A stretch of DNA of 64,000 nt from Actinostola sp. cb2023 (GCA_033675265.1 JAUJYZ010000460.1:62001-126000); one strand, 5' to 3'; positions 1-11,424 are shown, numbered from the stretch's first letter. Notes: generated by a model from the sequence alone, not told the origin. Program-made: numbers and translations.

Positions 1-2
1 AA

Positions 3-359
3 CGTGAACAACGACCACAAGCAGATAGTACACCACAAAACCATGATCTGAGGCGTATCATTCGAGAAGAATTAAGATCAATGGAACCTAATTCTTATAA
101 TCCGCGCCCATACCACAATTACAATTCACGCCCATATGATAATGATTATCACCAATATAATAGCTATAGCTCTCGCCCTATGTATCGAGACGACTTCGGG
201 AGAAACAGAACCTCCAAGAACATAGTCTGCTTTAACTGCCAACGCGAAGGACATCACTATAAAACTTGTCGTGCAGCACCAAGGCAGTTAGACGATTACA
301 CATACCCAAATTACACCCAATCAAATCGCAATAATCAGTCACATCTTCAGCCAAATTAG
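3..359 (+). CDS. Gag C-terminal part with CCHC zinc knuckle
   Basis: The frame is open from base 3, upstream of the first ATG at 81, so this is the C-terminal 118 residues of a longer Gag. A Tyr/Asn/Arg-rich stretch (95-215) leads into a classic retroviral-type knuckle, CFNCQREGHHYKTC at about 228-270, with spacing C-x2-C-x4-H-x4-C. Such knuckles bind the element's RNA during particle assembly. After the knuckle the protein ends in an Asn/Gln-rich tail. No protease or polymerase frame follows. The call rests on the knuckle and on the similar gag-then-ORF layout of the element at 33246-36038. Confidence 0.75.
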   Translation, partial: REQRPQADSTPQNHDLRRIIREELRSMEPNSYNPRPYHNYNSRPYDNDYHQYNSYSSRPMYRDDFGRNRTSKNIVCFNCQREGHHYKTCRAAPRQLDDYTYPNYTQSNRNNQSHLQPN

Positions 360-514
360 TACGGGTTTCTCGAAAGAGGCAATACGATGAGGCTCCTACC
401 AGTAATAACATTTTGCCTAACAATCGAAACTATGACAGTAAAAACATTTCCCAAATTTAGTTAGTAAACCACGCGAGCACACACATCCAAAATTCTAGTC
501 AACCTGATGTCAAT

Positions 515-1885
515 GTGTCAACAATAAGTAATTCTAGCGATGAATTCAATAAAGCACCAGAAGTACACCCCTGTGTTGATCACAAACATTTTATTCCCTC
601 TTACGATTGTGTATTCCAGAACAAAAATCATACTATTATACCTGCCATAGACGACAATCTTGAAGATAGCATTCCACATGATCCTAGTAACCACATGTCG
701 CTCGCAATAGATATACCAGAACAAATACATGAAAACGCCCACACGTCAGTCAGCTACTCTGACACCACACTTAGCGAGGAAACGATTTTTAATATCGATA
801 AGCAGATATTTCCGTTCCCGAACGAAGAACGCATTAATGATAATTTATCGCATTATGTGCCGCTGACGCTAAGTGACAGTACTCAAAGACACTTAACTGA
901 TAATAGCCATAAGCTGCCTTCCGATAATATATATCCGGAGATTACAGTTCAAACATATCCTGACAGTGCCATTAGTGATAACGAGATAACTAATCTCGAC
1001 CAACACACGTTCTTATCGGAAAATCCCTTTAATGACGATAATATCATTCCGATCAACAACAATAAGACCTTAGAGAGTGATCATAAAACCAACACTTGTA
1101 ATACAATGATAACTACTGATAATCAAGGCCAAGCAAATATATTAAACATACCGGATAGCATTCCTCATGTGAAAATTCAAGCTAATGACCCAATCATGGC
1201 TACAATAAGCCGAGGATTTCAAAATCACCTACCACAGGTAAACGTAAGAGAATATGATTTGTTATCATATATATGTGCTTTCGTGCACCTGTTTCATATA
1301 TTCTACTCGCTTCCGTCCAAATTTTTTAAGGATGTACGTTCAATCGTCAATCACTTAACAAAGGCGGTAAAGCAATGTAGTCCACTAGCCCAAGATAAAC
1401 AATTTCCAAAAGATAAACAATGTCAATCAAATTTAAAAGCCAACAAAGATAAAAATCAGAGAATTTCCAATATTCACAAAGTACAATTATTGCCAAAAGA
1501 CAAAATAGTCAAGGCCGAATTAAATATTATAATGCACAAGGTTGCAATCTCAACAAATAAAGTTTCTCTCTCTGATAAAAATATTAATGGTGATAACAAG
1601 GCAATTGATATTCAAGATACAAATTTTAATGGAAATGACAATTCATATAAGGCGATTAAAACAAAACAACAAACAAGCATTGAAGATGGTCAATTGAACG
1701 TAATACATTTTTCAGATTCAACGTCGAATTTCTCTATCCAAGAAAAGATAACTAGGAAGTCCTTAGTACATAGTATTCCTAAGTTATATCATTCTATGAA
1801 CTGCAAATCTCCACACTCCGAGTTTGCAACAAGTATGTACGAAATGTTCCCTTTTGACCCAGGGGGAATACTAAATGTTCTTTAG
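515..1885 (+). CDS. ORFX of LTR element copy 1, unknown, possible membrane protein
   Basis: This 456-codon frame has no family I recognise. The first 240 residues are Asp/Asn/Ser/Thr-rich and look disordered. One hydrophobic segment follows at about residues 245-270 (1250-1325, around LLSYICAFVHLFHIFY), and then a Lys/Asn-rich basic part. The C-terminus reads FPFDPGGILNVL. The ORF at 34218-36038 ends in FPFDPGI and has a similar hydrophobic-then-basic pattern, which suggests distant homology. It occupies the position that pol or env would take. An envelope-like or accessory role is only a guess: there is no clear signal peptide, fusion peptide or glycoprotein Cys pattern. Confidence 0.55.
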   Translation: MSTISNSSDEFNKAPEVHPCVDHKHFIPSYDCVFQNKNHTIIPAIDDNLEDSIPHDPSNHMSLAIDIPEQIHENAHTSVSYSDTTLSEETIFNIDKQIFPFPNEERINDNLSHYVPLTLSDSTQRHLTDNSHKLPSDNIYPEITVQTYPDSAISDNEITNLDQHTFLSENPFNDDNIIPINNNKTLESDHKTNTCNTMITTDNQGQANILNIPDSIPHVKIQANDPIMATISRGFQNHLPQVNVREYDLLSYICAFVHLFHIFYSLPSKFFKDVRSIVNHLTKAVKQCSPLAQDKQFPKDKQCQSNLKANKDKNQRISNIHKVQLLPKDKIVKAELNIIMHKVAISTNKVSLSDKNINGDNKAIDIQDTNFNGNDNSYKAIKTKQQTSIEDGQLNVIHFSDSTSNFSIQEKITRKSLVHSIPKLYHSMNCKSPHSEFATSMYEMFPFDPGGILNVL

Positions 1886-4274
1886 CAGTCCGATCAGACA
1901 GAAATCCCCAATCTGCTGAGTCCAAACTAACGAGAAAGTTAATTCAGTTTTATTACTGAATCGTTACCAAGACAACAACAGCGCACGTGATATGTAATAC
2001 GATAATACATTGTGGCACTCAATTAATATGACTGATGACATATTGTAACATACGCACACAAACAAAAACATATTACGCACATTTAGATTTACTTGGTCAA
2101 TTGAATTCTCCTCAGAAACGAATTAAAATTAAAATTAAAATATATCGTTTAGTGAAATAAAGGACATTGTCACCCAGCTAGTCATTGAATACGAACTTAA
2201 TAAGCTTTATATTTATCTTCACAATGTTTAAAAAGAAAGCTTTGTGTACCATTGAATCATTGTATCCAGACCAAAATAACAATAACAATAACAAAACATA
2301 TCTCTATTTAGCTTTCTTGTCTTTTTATTGGAAAGCCAATCTAGAAATAAATATTAAAGTAAAGAATACGTGTATACAGGACCTATTAGCACGTTAGTCT
2401 CTAGCCTAGATTATATTTACCAGGCTGTGTACTAACCGTTTGCCTCAATCAGCAATATGAAGCATTTATTTGTCCTGGTACTCTACTAAAGAAATCTGAG
2501 AATGCTGAAACTAAAGTCAACTGGAACGAAGTCACATCCGGCAACTGAAGTTCCATATGCATGATTGAATGGACCGATCTATCAATCGGAAGAACAATAT
2601 ACTACACTACTACTACACAAGGAACCTATCTTAGTTGTGGTAAACTTCAGGCAACACCATTGTCTATCTACACATAGTTAATAACTATGAACTAGTCTAC
2701 CAATACAATACTCAAATCGGTGCAAGTGCAAAAGTTTTAAAGATGTCAAATGCACTCTTTCAAACTGATATAAAAGACAGTATTATTAACAGCGACAGTA
2801 TACTCTCATAACCTTGAGTATGTTGTTAATATATTACAAGATTCATAAAAATAACTGAATGAATTGAACACATGAACAAGTTATATGGTAAAATACCAGA
2901 AGAAAATCACGGATGAATACTGCATGCACTAAGAATGCCAAGACTCGAATTGAAACATATAATCAAGACATTAATGAACTGATGTACTCAATTCCACAAC
3001 TGAAGACAGCCAATCTAACTAATTTGAACCATCAACAAAACACGATTACTGAAGATCAAAGAAAAGACAAAGAACAATTTACGGACACGAACTCTGATGC
3101 TAACACTGATAAAGTTACCGTCAGTTATATTCAACTACAATAATCATCGAACTATATATATACTCATATAATCTCAAATATCATATGATTGAAACATTTC
3201 AAATATTATTGCGAGTAACTGTAACATGATAGCAATTATTGCGATTTGTGTTACAAAACAAAAACAAAAACAAAAATAATAATTTGTCTCTATATACATC
3301 GACAAAATATATTTAACATATAGCCTACTAGCGGGAATTAACAGTGATATTAATCACATAAGGTAAACTACCTATATATATTCTATACTCAACAACAACA
3401 ACAAAAAACAGGGTTATAATTACATATTTAAGGGAATCAATTCAAAACTTACCGTTCGAATAACAACATAACGTTTTTAATGTCGCGGAGCTTCATTTTG
3501 AGGTCGGAGAGGTGTTACACAACAGAATGCCACTGTTTTTCTGTTAAATATTATTTGTATTTTCATTCTAAAAGCTTCCTTGAACAGAGAGACTATGCTC
3601 TCAAGGAAAGCCAGGATATTATGTGTTCTTCGTAACTCGCTACAGAGATAACTATCGTCTTTTGGACTAGAATCCATTACCGGCTTTGAGACTCGGTGTT
3701 ACTTTGAAAGCTTACGTGGAATCGCCTTAGCAGTCTTGATAAGAATACTAAGATTGTGTTCCGTGTTGAAATTGTAGTTAGTGAGACTGGGGTTTTTGAC
3801 ATTTATCTACAGATACAGGAAAGCACTCTTTGCTTTAATGGAAATGCTTTTAAGGTTATCATCTACAGTATTGTAGCTATCGGACCAAAGATTACTCTGT
3901 GCTAAATTGTCCAAACCTCCAGTTACACCGAATATCGTTATATGTTCTTGTCCATCGTTTATAGCTATAGTATTTCAACGCAACTAGATAACTTATAATT
4001 ATTGCTATATAACAGTATAACTTTAACATAGTATCTTGAACTCTAGCTATACTAAATATCTAGATTGCTTCGTGAATCAATTACGTGTTTCACTGTTGTG
4101 ATCTATCTTACGATATGATAATAACAAACACGTACGAAATGGATATAGATCAGTTCTAGTAAGCAGTCATTATATATACGAACAGTGATAGCTTGTAAAA
4201 TCAGTTTGAGTTAGACGCAGTGAATAAAAGAACCAGCGAACGGTACCAAGCTCTAGTACGAGAAGTCCTTACAT
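1886..4274 (+). other. 3' non-coding part of LTR copy 1, probably including the 3' LTR
   Basis: This stretch has no recognisable gene. A short 76-codon frame at 2913-3143, rich in Asn, Thr and Gln, is of doubtful reality. A purine-rich AGGGGGAATA lies over the end of ORFX at 1860-1870. An AATAAA at about 4223 and CTTACA at 4269-4274 could be the R/U5 end of a 3' LTR. The LTR start could not be fixed; a GAGACTGGGG stretch near 3785 is a weak polypurine candidate. Confidence 0.35.
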
Positions 4275-4391
4275 AACACGTATTCCGCGTGCTCTATGAG
4301 AGCACAGTGCACGCGCGCGCAGATATTCAAACATTTTTGCAACGAATAAAATTGAAAACTTGCTTTAAAATCATACTTGTATTTTATAAAA

Positions 4392-4693
4392 GAAATAGAA
4401 AACTCGGCAGCAGTACTCTATCGAGTTATAGAAACACTTGGGAATTGAAAGAAGACTCGAGAATTCTCCTATTACTTCTTTCGTATTGTAAATTATTATT
4501 TCATTATGTCAGTGTTTTCGATTGTAACTAGTATTGTTCTGTAATTATTGTAATCAGTAGTTATTGTATCTAGTGGGCCAAATTGGAAACCAGTATTATT
4601 GTATTGCTGTATTTGTAAACCCACTTAAAATAAAGATTATTATTATTATTATTATTATAACTCGATAGAGCACGCTGCCTCGTTTTCTATTTC
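4392..4693. repeat. Inverted-repeat-flanked segment (MITE-like)
   Basis: About 36 bases at 4392-4430 (AGAAATAGAAAACTCGGCAG and onward) recur as the reverse complement at 4658-4693 with few mismatches. The roughly 230 bases between them end in an AATAAAG-(ATT)n tail typical of LINE or SINE 3' ends. It is probably a non-autonomous element or a retroposon between inverted repeats. Confidence 0.45.
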
Positions 4694-5000
4694 TTCATTC
4701 CGGGAAATTAAAACTCTCAAATAACACCGTCAAATCATCGACCTTTTTATCCAGACTTGTAGGATCTTAGTTAAATAGTTCATATATCTTCAAAATTACG
4801 AGAACATTGAATATATCTGTATGTAATGCGGGTTATGAACTGATTTCCCATCCATCCTTGCGGTCGCAGCTTCTATGATTTATGATTTTCAACCCGACAA
4901 CGATTATGCATTTAGCTATATTCTAAACTCAATTAGTCAGTTCAAAACCAATGTATTTGTGGGATTAAATAACAACAATAATTATAATTATAATTATATA

Positions 5001-5002
<2 letters not shown>

Positions 5003-5031
<29 letters not shown>

Positions 5032-5069
5032 AAGAAGAAGAAGAAGAAGAAGAAGAAGAAGAAGAAGAA
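5003..5069. repeat. (GAA)n microsatellite
   Basis: About 22 uninterrupted GAA triplets, then a degenerate AAGAAGACGAAG edge. Confidence 0.95.
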
Positions 5070-5179
5070 AAAGAAGACGAAGAATTGTGCTGATGACCTC
5101 GGTCGAAAACGTTCAATATCTTTTGTCGTAAGACTTAATGCCTATACCATACAACTAAATAATAATAATTATACCATTA

Positions 5180-5890
5180 TCTGAACAATTTCAGCGATTT
5201 GATTGGTTGAGAGCAGTGGTATTTCAGCGTAATATGAAATACCACATGTGAAAATTACAGTTTCCATGGTAACCACCGTTCTGACTCATGGAAACAAAGT
5301 GGCGGACGAAACCAAATTAGGATGTTTTCAGTGCTAAGAGACAAAAAATGAACCATAAACAAGTCCCAAAAACACCAAAAGCCAAACGTACATACACATG
5401 GATGATTTTTTAGCATTTCAAGAAGCTTTTCTTTTCTTTTCTTTACTCTGCAGAAAGCACCGGAAAACGATCGATACTAGATTGACGATTGAGTGGTGTG
5501 TTTTTAGTCATTGTCAAAGTCAAAGAAAGATCACTACAAAAGGTAATAAATGAAGCCTAGATCATTTTTTAGTCTGTGTTTTCATTCTTTGTCTGACTTC
5601 GAAAATCGATCGTTATAAGAACACAGATTTGCTATGTTTTTTCACAGCTGACTGCTGTGTTGTGGTAGTTCAGTCGAGCGTGTACTGTTGCTTGCAAAAC
5701 TATTTTTCAGATAGTGGTATAAACAAATAATAGCATCATGGTTTGTACGTGATATTTGGGATAAATACCACTCGTAATATTTCAAAATTGTCACAAATTT
5801 CACTCGCCTACGGCTCGTGAAATTTTGTTAACAATTTTGAAATATCACTCGTGGTATTTTTCCCAAATATAACTACAAACCATGCTATTA
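5180..5890. repeat. Fold-back element region
   Basis: Bases 5757-5870 form a palindrome: ATACCACTCGTAATATTTCAAAATTG and its near reverse complement flank a short centre reading ACTCGCCTACGGCTCGTGA. The outer part starts near 5190 with ATTTGATTGGTTGAGAGCAG and includes GTGGTATTTCAGCGTAATATG, related to the palindrome arm. No coding potential is seen. It looks like a non-autonomous DNA-transposon relic. Confidence 0.5.
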
Positions 5891-5892
5891 CC

Positions 5893-5897
5893 TATAC

Positions 5898-5989
<92 letters not shown>

Positions 5990-6007
5990 AACTACTACTA
6001 CTACTAC

Positions 6008-6043
<36 letters not shown>
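5893..6043. repeat. (ACT)n followed by (AAT)n microsatellite
   Basis: About 36 ACT triplets with a few variants (5893-6008) change abruptly into (AAT)n at about 6009-6043. A second (AAT)n tract lies at 6201-6224, on the other side of a small inverted-repeat element. Confidence 0.9.
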
Positions 6044-6202
6044 ACCTAATTTAAAAAACGTTGTCCAAATAGCCAAATACGAATTCATTCAAAAAGACAA
6101 AAGAAACAGTTCAGCTTGAGTGCACTTCTTTTGTCTTGTAATGAAATCCTCTTTGGCATTTTTGATTATTATTAATGGACAACGTTTTTGAAATTAGGTG
6201 TA
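6042..6202. mobile_element. Small inverted-repeat element inside a microsatellite
   Basis: ACACCTAATTTAAAAAACGTTGTCCA (6042-6067 region) pairs with TGGACAACGTTTTTGAAATTAGGTGT (6176-6201 region). The element of about 160 bp has (AAT)n on both sides, which fits insertion into an (AAT)n tract. Confidence 0.55.
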
Positions 6203-6296
6203 ATAATAATAATAATAATAATAACTTTATTTGTTGAACGCAATTATACGATATGTCTCATTGCGTTTTACATAATAAACACTAACATGCTCAATC

Positions 6297-6671
6297 TACT
6301 ACACGTGCAGTTGAATGTGTATAAATCTTCTATATGAAGTCAATTATATAGACCGAATGCAATAATAGCGTCCAATTTCAATTGCCATTGTTCTGGACTG
6401 ACTAGCCTCGTGTTCATGTGGAAACACAAAGGCATTTTCACCTGTATGAGAGGCTAGTCAGTCCAGAACAATGGCGATTGAAATTGGACGCCATTATTGC
6501 ATTCGGTCTATAAGGCCTAGTTCAAACGCCGTACTTTCCAAGAGCCGTTCTTAATTACTTCAAAAGAAGCCGCCTCATTATCTATTGTTTGAAATGCATG
6601 AGAACGGCTGATGATCAGCACGACGTCTAACCTAGGCCTTAGTCAGTCAAATACCAAGGTGTTTGTGGGAT
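6297..6671. repeat. Direct duplicate S1 with an internal palindrome
   Basis: This 375-base segment recurs at 7399-7769. Inside it, about 70-base arms at 6347-6512 form a hairpin: GACCGAATGCAATAATAGCG pairs with CGCCATTATTGCATTCGGTC. The copy ends exactly where the CACAGG palindrome begins at 6672. Confidence 0.8.
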
Positions 6672-7392
6672 CACAGGCAGCCCAAGCTGTGATCTTGTGA
6701 ATAATTGTAGAGAATGTATGTAGAATTACAAAATGGCACTTATGTTGTCAATAAAGGACTGAAAATTCACCACAGTGTTGATAATTTACTGTTCTATTGC
6801 CCTGATGTGTTAGTTTGGCGTTTTAGGCCGTTTTTATTCTTTTCTCCCTTACTCTATGAAGGAAGAGAAGGCTGGAAACTACGGACGCCTAATCTTGGCT
6901 ACGGCGATCTTCGAGGCCTCGAAAAACCTACAAAAATTCGAAATGTTCGCAATTTTTTCACATAATCCCGTTATCATATTCCCCTAGCACACATCCAATC
7001 GGTTCATCACTGACCTACTCGCTTTTAAAGTCGTGAAATAAACGCAATTCGAGGTCAACCTTGCTTGTGACGAGCCGTGGAACCATCAGCTTCACATTGC
7101 ATCGCATTCGGTTTCAACGAACTTTCTTCGGAACACGTGCCGAACTGAGCCGAACCAGCGATGATAAAGTCGGTTGATTCCGGAGATCGGCCGACTTTAT
7201 CATCGCTGGTTCGGCGTCTGGTTCGGCTCAGTTCGGCACGTGTTCCGAAGAAAGTTCGTTGAAACCGAATACGATACAATGTAAAGCTGATGGTTCCACG
7301 GCTCGTCACAAGCAAGGTTGACCTCGAATTGCGTTTATTTCACGACTTTAAAAGCGAGTAGGTCAGTGATGAACCGATTGGATGTGTGCTAC
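6672..7392. mobile_element. CACAGG-family palindromic element, truncated copy
   Basis: It starts CACAGGCAGCCCAAGCTGTG and is nearly identical to 26207-26940 of the complete copy. It keeps the left arm and the central palindrome (around 7176) but lacks the last 330 or so bases of the right arm. Open frames across the palindrome are shadows of it. It lies between the S1 and S2 duplicates. Confidence 0.8.
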
Positions 7393-7398
7393 TAACTG

Positions 7399-7769
7399 TA
7401 CTACACGTGCAGTTGAATGTGTATAAATCTTCTATGAAGTCAATTATATATTCTTGAATGCAATAATAGCGTCCAATTTCAATTGCCATTGTTCTGGACT
7501 GACAAGCCTTGTGTTCATGTGGAAACATAAAAGCATTTTCACCTATATGAGAGGCTAGTCATTCCAGAACAATGGCGATTGAAATTGGACGCCATTATTG
7601 CATTTCGTCTATAAGGCCTAGTTCAAACGCAGTACTTTCCAAGAGCCGTTCTTAATTACTCAAAAGAAGCCGCCTCGATCATGAGAACGTTTGAAATGAG
7701 AACGGCTGATGATTAGCACGACGTCTAAACTAGGCTTTAGTCAGTCAAATTCCAAGGTGTTTGTAGGAT
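7399..7769. repeat. Direct duplicate S2
   Basis: Second copy of the 6297-6671 segment with scattered changes, including CATTTCGTC where S1 has CATTCGGTC. It ends at GTAGGATT, overlapping the left TTAA of the large palindrome. Confidence 0.8.
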
Positions 7770-8584
7770 TAAGAGTGTATCCATGAGTGGACCAGGCAGT
7801 CGTGACACATGACATCTCTCTGATCTCAATGAAACTAAACCAGAAGAAAGCCCTCACCTGAAAACTCATACTGCCAAAGTATGACATTTTTTGATTATTT
7901 CAGGGGGGAGTTAGACCACCCCCCCTCGTTTCTGCAGGGGATGGACTGAATTTCCATAGCAAAATAATACCTACTTCACACACCTCTCTTTCCCTCCATT
8001 TACAATCAATTCAGTTCTTACTTCCCCTGAGGAATAAATGGTCCTTTAGCAGCTTACAGAGGAGACTACAGTCGCGTGACTATAATACCTGTCAATTGGG
8101 GTCTGTCAATCAATATACTGTCACACAACTGATTTGTGTGAAGTCAAAAACCCAAATATTTGACCTCAAATATCTCGAATGAGAAACCTTGTGCAAACCC
8201 CAAAATACTTTTCTGTGTTAGATCTACCCTTCAACTAAGAATAACTGAAATAAAATGTTTGGGATATATTTTAGTCTTGGCACAATGTGTCACAGCAGGA
8301 GTCAACCCAAACAGTAAAATTGTTACCTACTTACAGCGAAAAGCTCGCAACTTACATCCCATAATCAATAAACTAACTCTTTTTCCATGCTTAATCTCAT
8401 TTATTAACAACCACTTTCCTTGTAATACTCAAATATGAGTTATTATTTGAAAGAACAGCAGTCGCTGTTGCAATATCAACTCTAAATTGCACAAACGATT
8501 AGATGCAACAATGAGTATTTTGTAATCATTCGATTCTATGTCATTTCAATACAAAAACATTATTGCTGAGTGAATAAGACTTAC

Positions 8585-8706
8585 ATATGTTGCTCACCGA
8601 CGTACGTTCCTTGGTCTCTGTCGTCCAACAAATCAATAAGATCGCAATTGTTGACCTCACACGTTTCTGGTTGAAATTCGAGAATGCCATTACATCTTCT
8701 GAACAT
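8585..8706 (-). CDS. Mirrored candidate exon, left arm
   Basis: An ATG-started open segment (M-F-R-R-C-N-G-I-L-E-F then an acidic stretch with DLIDLLDDRDQG) runs leftward to a good donor, CATAT|GTAAGT. The right-arm copy at 12659-12777 differs by an exactly 3-base in-frame indel and a few substitutions. No family was recognised. It could be the first exon of a lost transposase or a captured host exon; the case for translation is circumstantial. Confidence 0.3.
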
Positions 8707-9261
8707 TTTGTTGTCAACCGTCTAATGTTGAAGGCCGAGCTTCGTTTAAGTACTCATTTAGCTTTGTCTTGGTAGTACAAATACAATTCCTACATCTTTA
8801 CTACAGTTTTGCGAAGATTTACGACATTTCTTTCCTGACAAACTTGCGCTGCACTGGATTGCGTGACCAGCGGTATCTCACATATACAGGTAGCCCATGA
8901 CACAAAAATATAGGAAATGGCCGTTTTCGCATGGAAATGATATATAAAATCAATGAATGTTTTTGTTGTATTCCCATTTTGAATCAATGGTTATAGTTTG
9001 TTTTTCCCATTCATTCAAAAAAAACATCAATGGGAAGAATTCGTTTTCCCAATGATTTGAACAACAACATCAACAAAAACAAATTTATGACCTACCTTTT
9101 TTTCCTTTTTTACAATTATTATTTTCAATTTAATTAACTAAAATAAGGTAAATGGCACTCAGGGTAACTGATAAGCTATTCTAGCTGAGTAACAATATTT
9201 GATTTGAACATGACAAAAAAAATCGAACATGACAAAAAGTATGGATCGATTTTAGAATTTT

Positions 9262-9847
9262 TTCCTGTGTTTATTTGTTAAATGAAAATGCATATCGGCT
9301 ACCTAAAAGAATACATATTTACATTTACAATCAACTCTCGCCTTGAGGACACCTCACTAAAATGCGGACACTCAATCACGGAAAACAAACAGTCCTCGGA
9401 CTAAGCCAAACGTACTAAAATGTTAACTCTCGCTATTGCGGACACCACATGGTCCCTATAGTTGTCCCTATAGGGGGGGGGGGGTATACTCCCTTTGTCC
9501 AAGTGGCAGGGATGATCGGTGATGGGCGGTCGGTTTTGAAAACGACCCCTAAAAGGTATGCAGAAATCAAAAGAGCTCTTGAAGTCATGTTCATTTCGAC
9601 CCCTAATAGGTACGACCATATATATGGCGAAAAAGTGATTGTGTTGATATCGTTTAATCAGTGACTGGACAACATCTTTCTTCTGTTCTTTCATGTTTGT
9701 TCAATAAAGAAAATAAATAACAATTGACCCTAACAGGTACGGAGTGATGTTACGTAACTGACTTTTGAGTCGTAACCCTAAAAGGTACACACAGGAAATA
9801 TTTTCAACCTTAAAAGGACCGCCGATCATCCCGATCAAAGGGAGTAT

Positions 9848-9888
<41 letters not shown>

Positions 9889-10262
9889 CCTGGGCATGAG
9901 TCAAGTGCATGAGTCAACTCTGTCATAGGGACAACCCTGGGACCATGTGGTGTCCGCAATTGCTGGTTTGCGCGTGACGTCATGGCAGCCATGTTGGTGC
10001 CCGATAACAAAGCATTCCTCATTAACTTCTCTTGTTTGTACCACCAACATGGCTGCTGCGTCTTTCAGGTGATTGATTGCAAACAGCAATAACGAGAGTT
10101 AATTTTAGTACGTTTCGCTTAGTCCGAGAACTGTTTGTTGTCCGTGATTGAGTGTCCGCATTTTAGCAAGGTGTCCTCAAGGCGAGAGTTGATTGTAAAT
10201 GTAAATATGTATTATTTTAGGTAGCCGATATAATTTTCATTTAAAAAATAAACACACAGAAA
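9262..10262. mobile_element. Nested fold-back element inside the TTAA palindrome
   Basis: Arms 9262-9435 and 10085-10262 are reverse complements, including AATCAACTCTCGCCTTGAGG and CCTCAAGGCGAGAGTTGATT. Between them is a further palindrome whose edges are GGGGGTATACTCCCTTTG and CAAAGGGAGTATACCCCC. That one carries four loose repeats of CCCTAAAAGGTAC type at 9545-9790. Confidence 0.65.
9849..9895. repeat. Poly-C tract, about 47 bases
   Basis: Uninterrupted C run at the edge of an inner palindrome; the matching edge at 9474-9484 has only about 11 G. Such runs are error-prone in sequencing, so the length is uncertain. Confidence 0.9.
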
Positions 10263-10346
10263 AAAATCAAAGTCGCTTTTCTATGGTCTGTACTCTTATC
10301 GACCATAGAAATGACGCCAGAAGATGATCAAAACTTGCAGTGAAAC

Positions 10347-10436
10347 CACAGGCAGCCCAATCATTCCTTTTGAGGCTACTAAATAATGAAATAAAATGAT
10401 ATTTGCGTCTTTTTTGATGGGTTCCCAGTGGTAGAG
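10347..10436 (+). mobile_element. 90-bp CCACAGG-type mini-element, copy 1
   Basis: It begins CCACAGGCAGCCCAATCATT and ends GATGGGTTCCCAGTGG, followed by TAGAGCGCGCGCG. The start matches the ends of the 1-kb CACAGG palindromes at 6672 and 26207. Confidence 0.5.
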
Positions 10437-10705
10437 CGCGCGCGCATGTATATGTCGGGCTCCCTGTGCTGAGTAACGTCCTATGTTGGGATCCCTGTGT
10501 GCGTCCAGCGGGACGCGCCCGTCCCGCAGGGCGTACACAGGGATCCCAACATCTATTTATATGCACAGGGAACCCAATATAATACGTATCGCGCGCGCGC
10601 GCTCTACCACAGGAAACCCATAAAAAAAGACGCGCGCATGCAAATATATGTTTTTAATAATTATAACTAGCCTCAGAAACGATCGCTACGCTCGTGGTTC
10701 CACCA

Positions 10706-10795
10706 CAGGCAGCCCAACCATTGTTTTTGAGGCTACTAACTATTAATACAAATATTTTTGTATGCGCGTGTCTTTTTTATGGGTTTCCTGTGGTA
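10706..10795 (+). mobile_element. 90-bp CCACAGG-type mini-element, copy 2
   Basis: It begins CCACAGGCAGCCCAACCATT and ends TTATGGGTTTCCTGTGG, followed by TAGAGTGCGCGCG, with the same internal GAGGCTACTAA as copy 1. Confidence 0.5.
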
Positions 10796-10904
10796 GAGTG
10801 CGCGCGCAATACGTCTTATATTGGGCTTCCTGTGTTGAGTAAGGTTGGGATATGCCTATGGTTCCACTTGAGTTTTGATCATTTTCTGACGTGATTTCTA
10901 TGGT

Positions 10905-11107
10905 CGATAAGAGTACAGAAAAGCGACTTCGATCTGTTAAACAGACCATAGAAAAGCGACTTCCATCTGTTAAACAGACCATAGAAAAGCGACTTCGATT
11001 TGTTAAACAGACCATAGAAAAGCGACTTCCATCTGTTAAACAAACCATAGAAAAGCGACTTCGATTTGTTAAACAGACCATAGAAAAGCGACTTCGATTT
11101 CTTCTTT
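10905..11107. repeat. 33-bp minisatellite derived from an element terminus
   Basis: About six tandem copies of a 33-base unit containing ACAGACCATAGAAAAGCGAC. The same 22 bases occur, inverted, once at 10274-10296 within AAGTCGCTTTTCTATGGTCT. Because 33 is a multiple of three, open frames run through it on both strands as 11-residue repeats; I regard these as artefacts. Confidence 0.8.
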
Positions 11108-11424
11108 TTACAACAATATTTACTCAGGAAAGCGGAAAAGGCTCCCAAAACGACAAATAGATTTGAAGGAAAATCTGATTCAAGAGCGCGCTGGTTCCGT
11201 GCGCGAGCGTAACGTCATTCCATGCGTCTGTCCTCTCATCGACAAATAGTCCCTTTTCGCGTTCACAGATCCCGTTGTAAAACCGCTGTACTTATTGACA
11301 TCAGACGCATTTGTACAGGGTTAGCCTCGAGTCGGTGTAAATTATTCACAAATATCAACAAGAACACGAAAAAATGTTGACATAAAACAATAGAAACATT
11401 TTTGAATTGCACGGACTGGTTTCT

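Larger units (their letters stand above)
1..4274 (+). mobile_element. LTR retrotransposon copy 1, 5' end outside the window, no pol
   Basis: A Gag C-terminus with a CCHC zinc knuckle (3-359) is followed after about 150 bases by a long ORF of unknown function (515-1885) and about 2.4 kb of non-coding DNA. There is no protease, reverse transcriptase or integrase sequence between them. The layout matches the complete element at 32344-37468. The right end is tentative: a polyadenylation signal near 4223, then a stretch ending CTTACA at about 4274, resembles the U5 end of the other element. The left LTR would lie before base 1, so direct LTR comparison is not possible here. Confidence 0.6.

Noticed and set aside
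7055..7315. 86-codon minus-strand frame, also at 26601-26861, conserved between loci
   Set aside because: It spans the centre of the CACAGG palindrome; conservation follows from the element copies and the frame reads the hairpin on both sides.
10743..11160. Open frames of 89-112 codons on both strands with repeats such as KQTIEKRLRSV
   Set aside because: They are the 33-base minisatellite read in frame; equal openness on both strands and no start or splice context.
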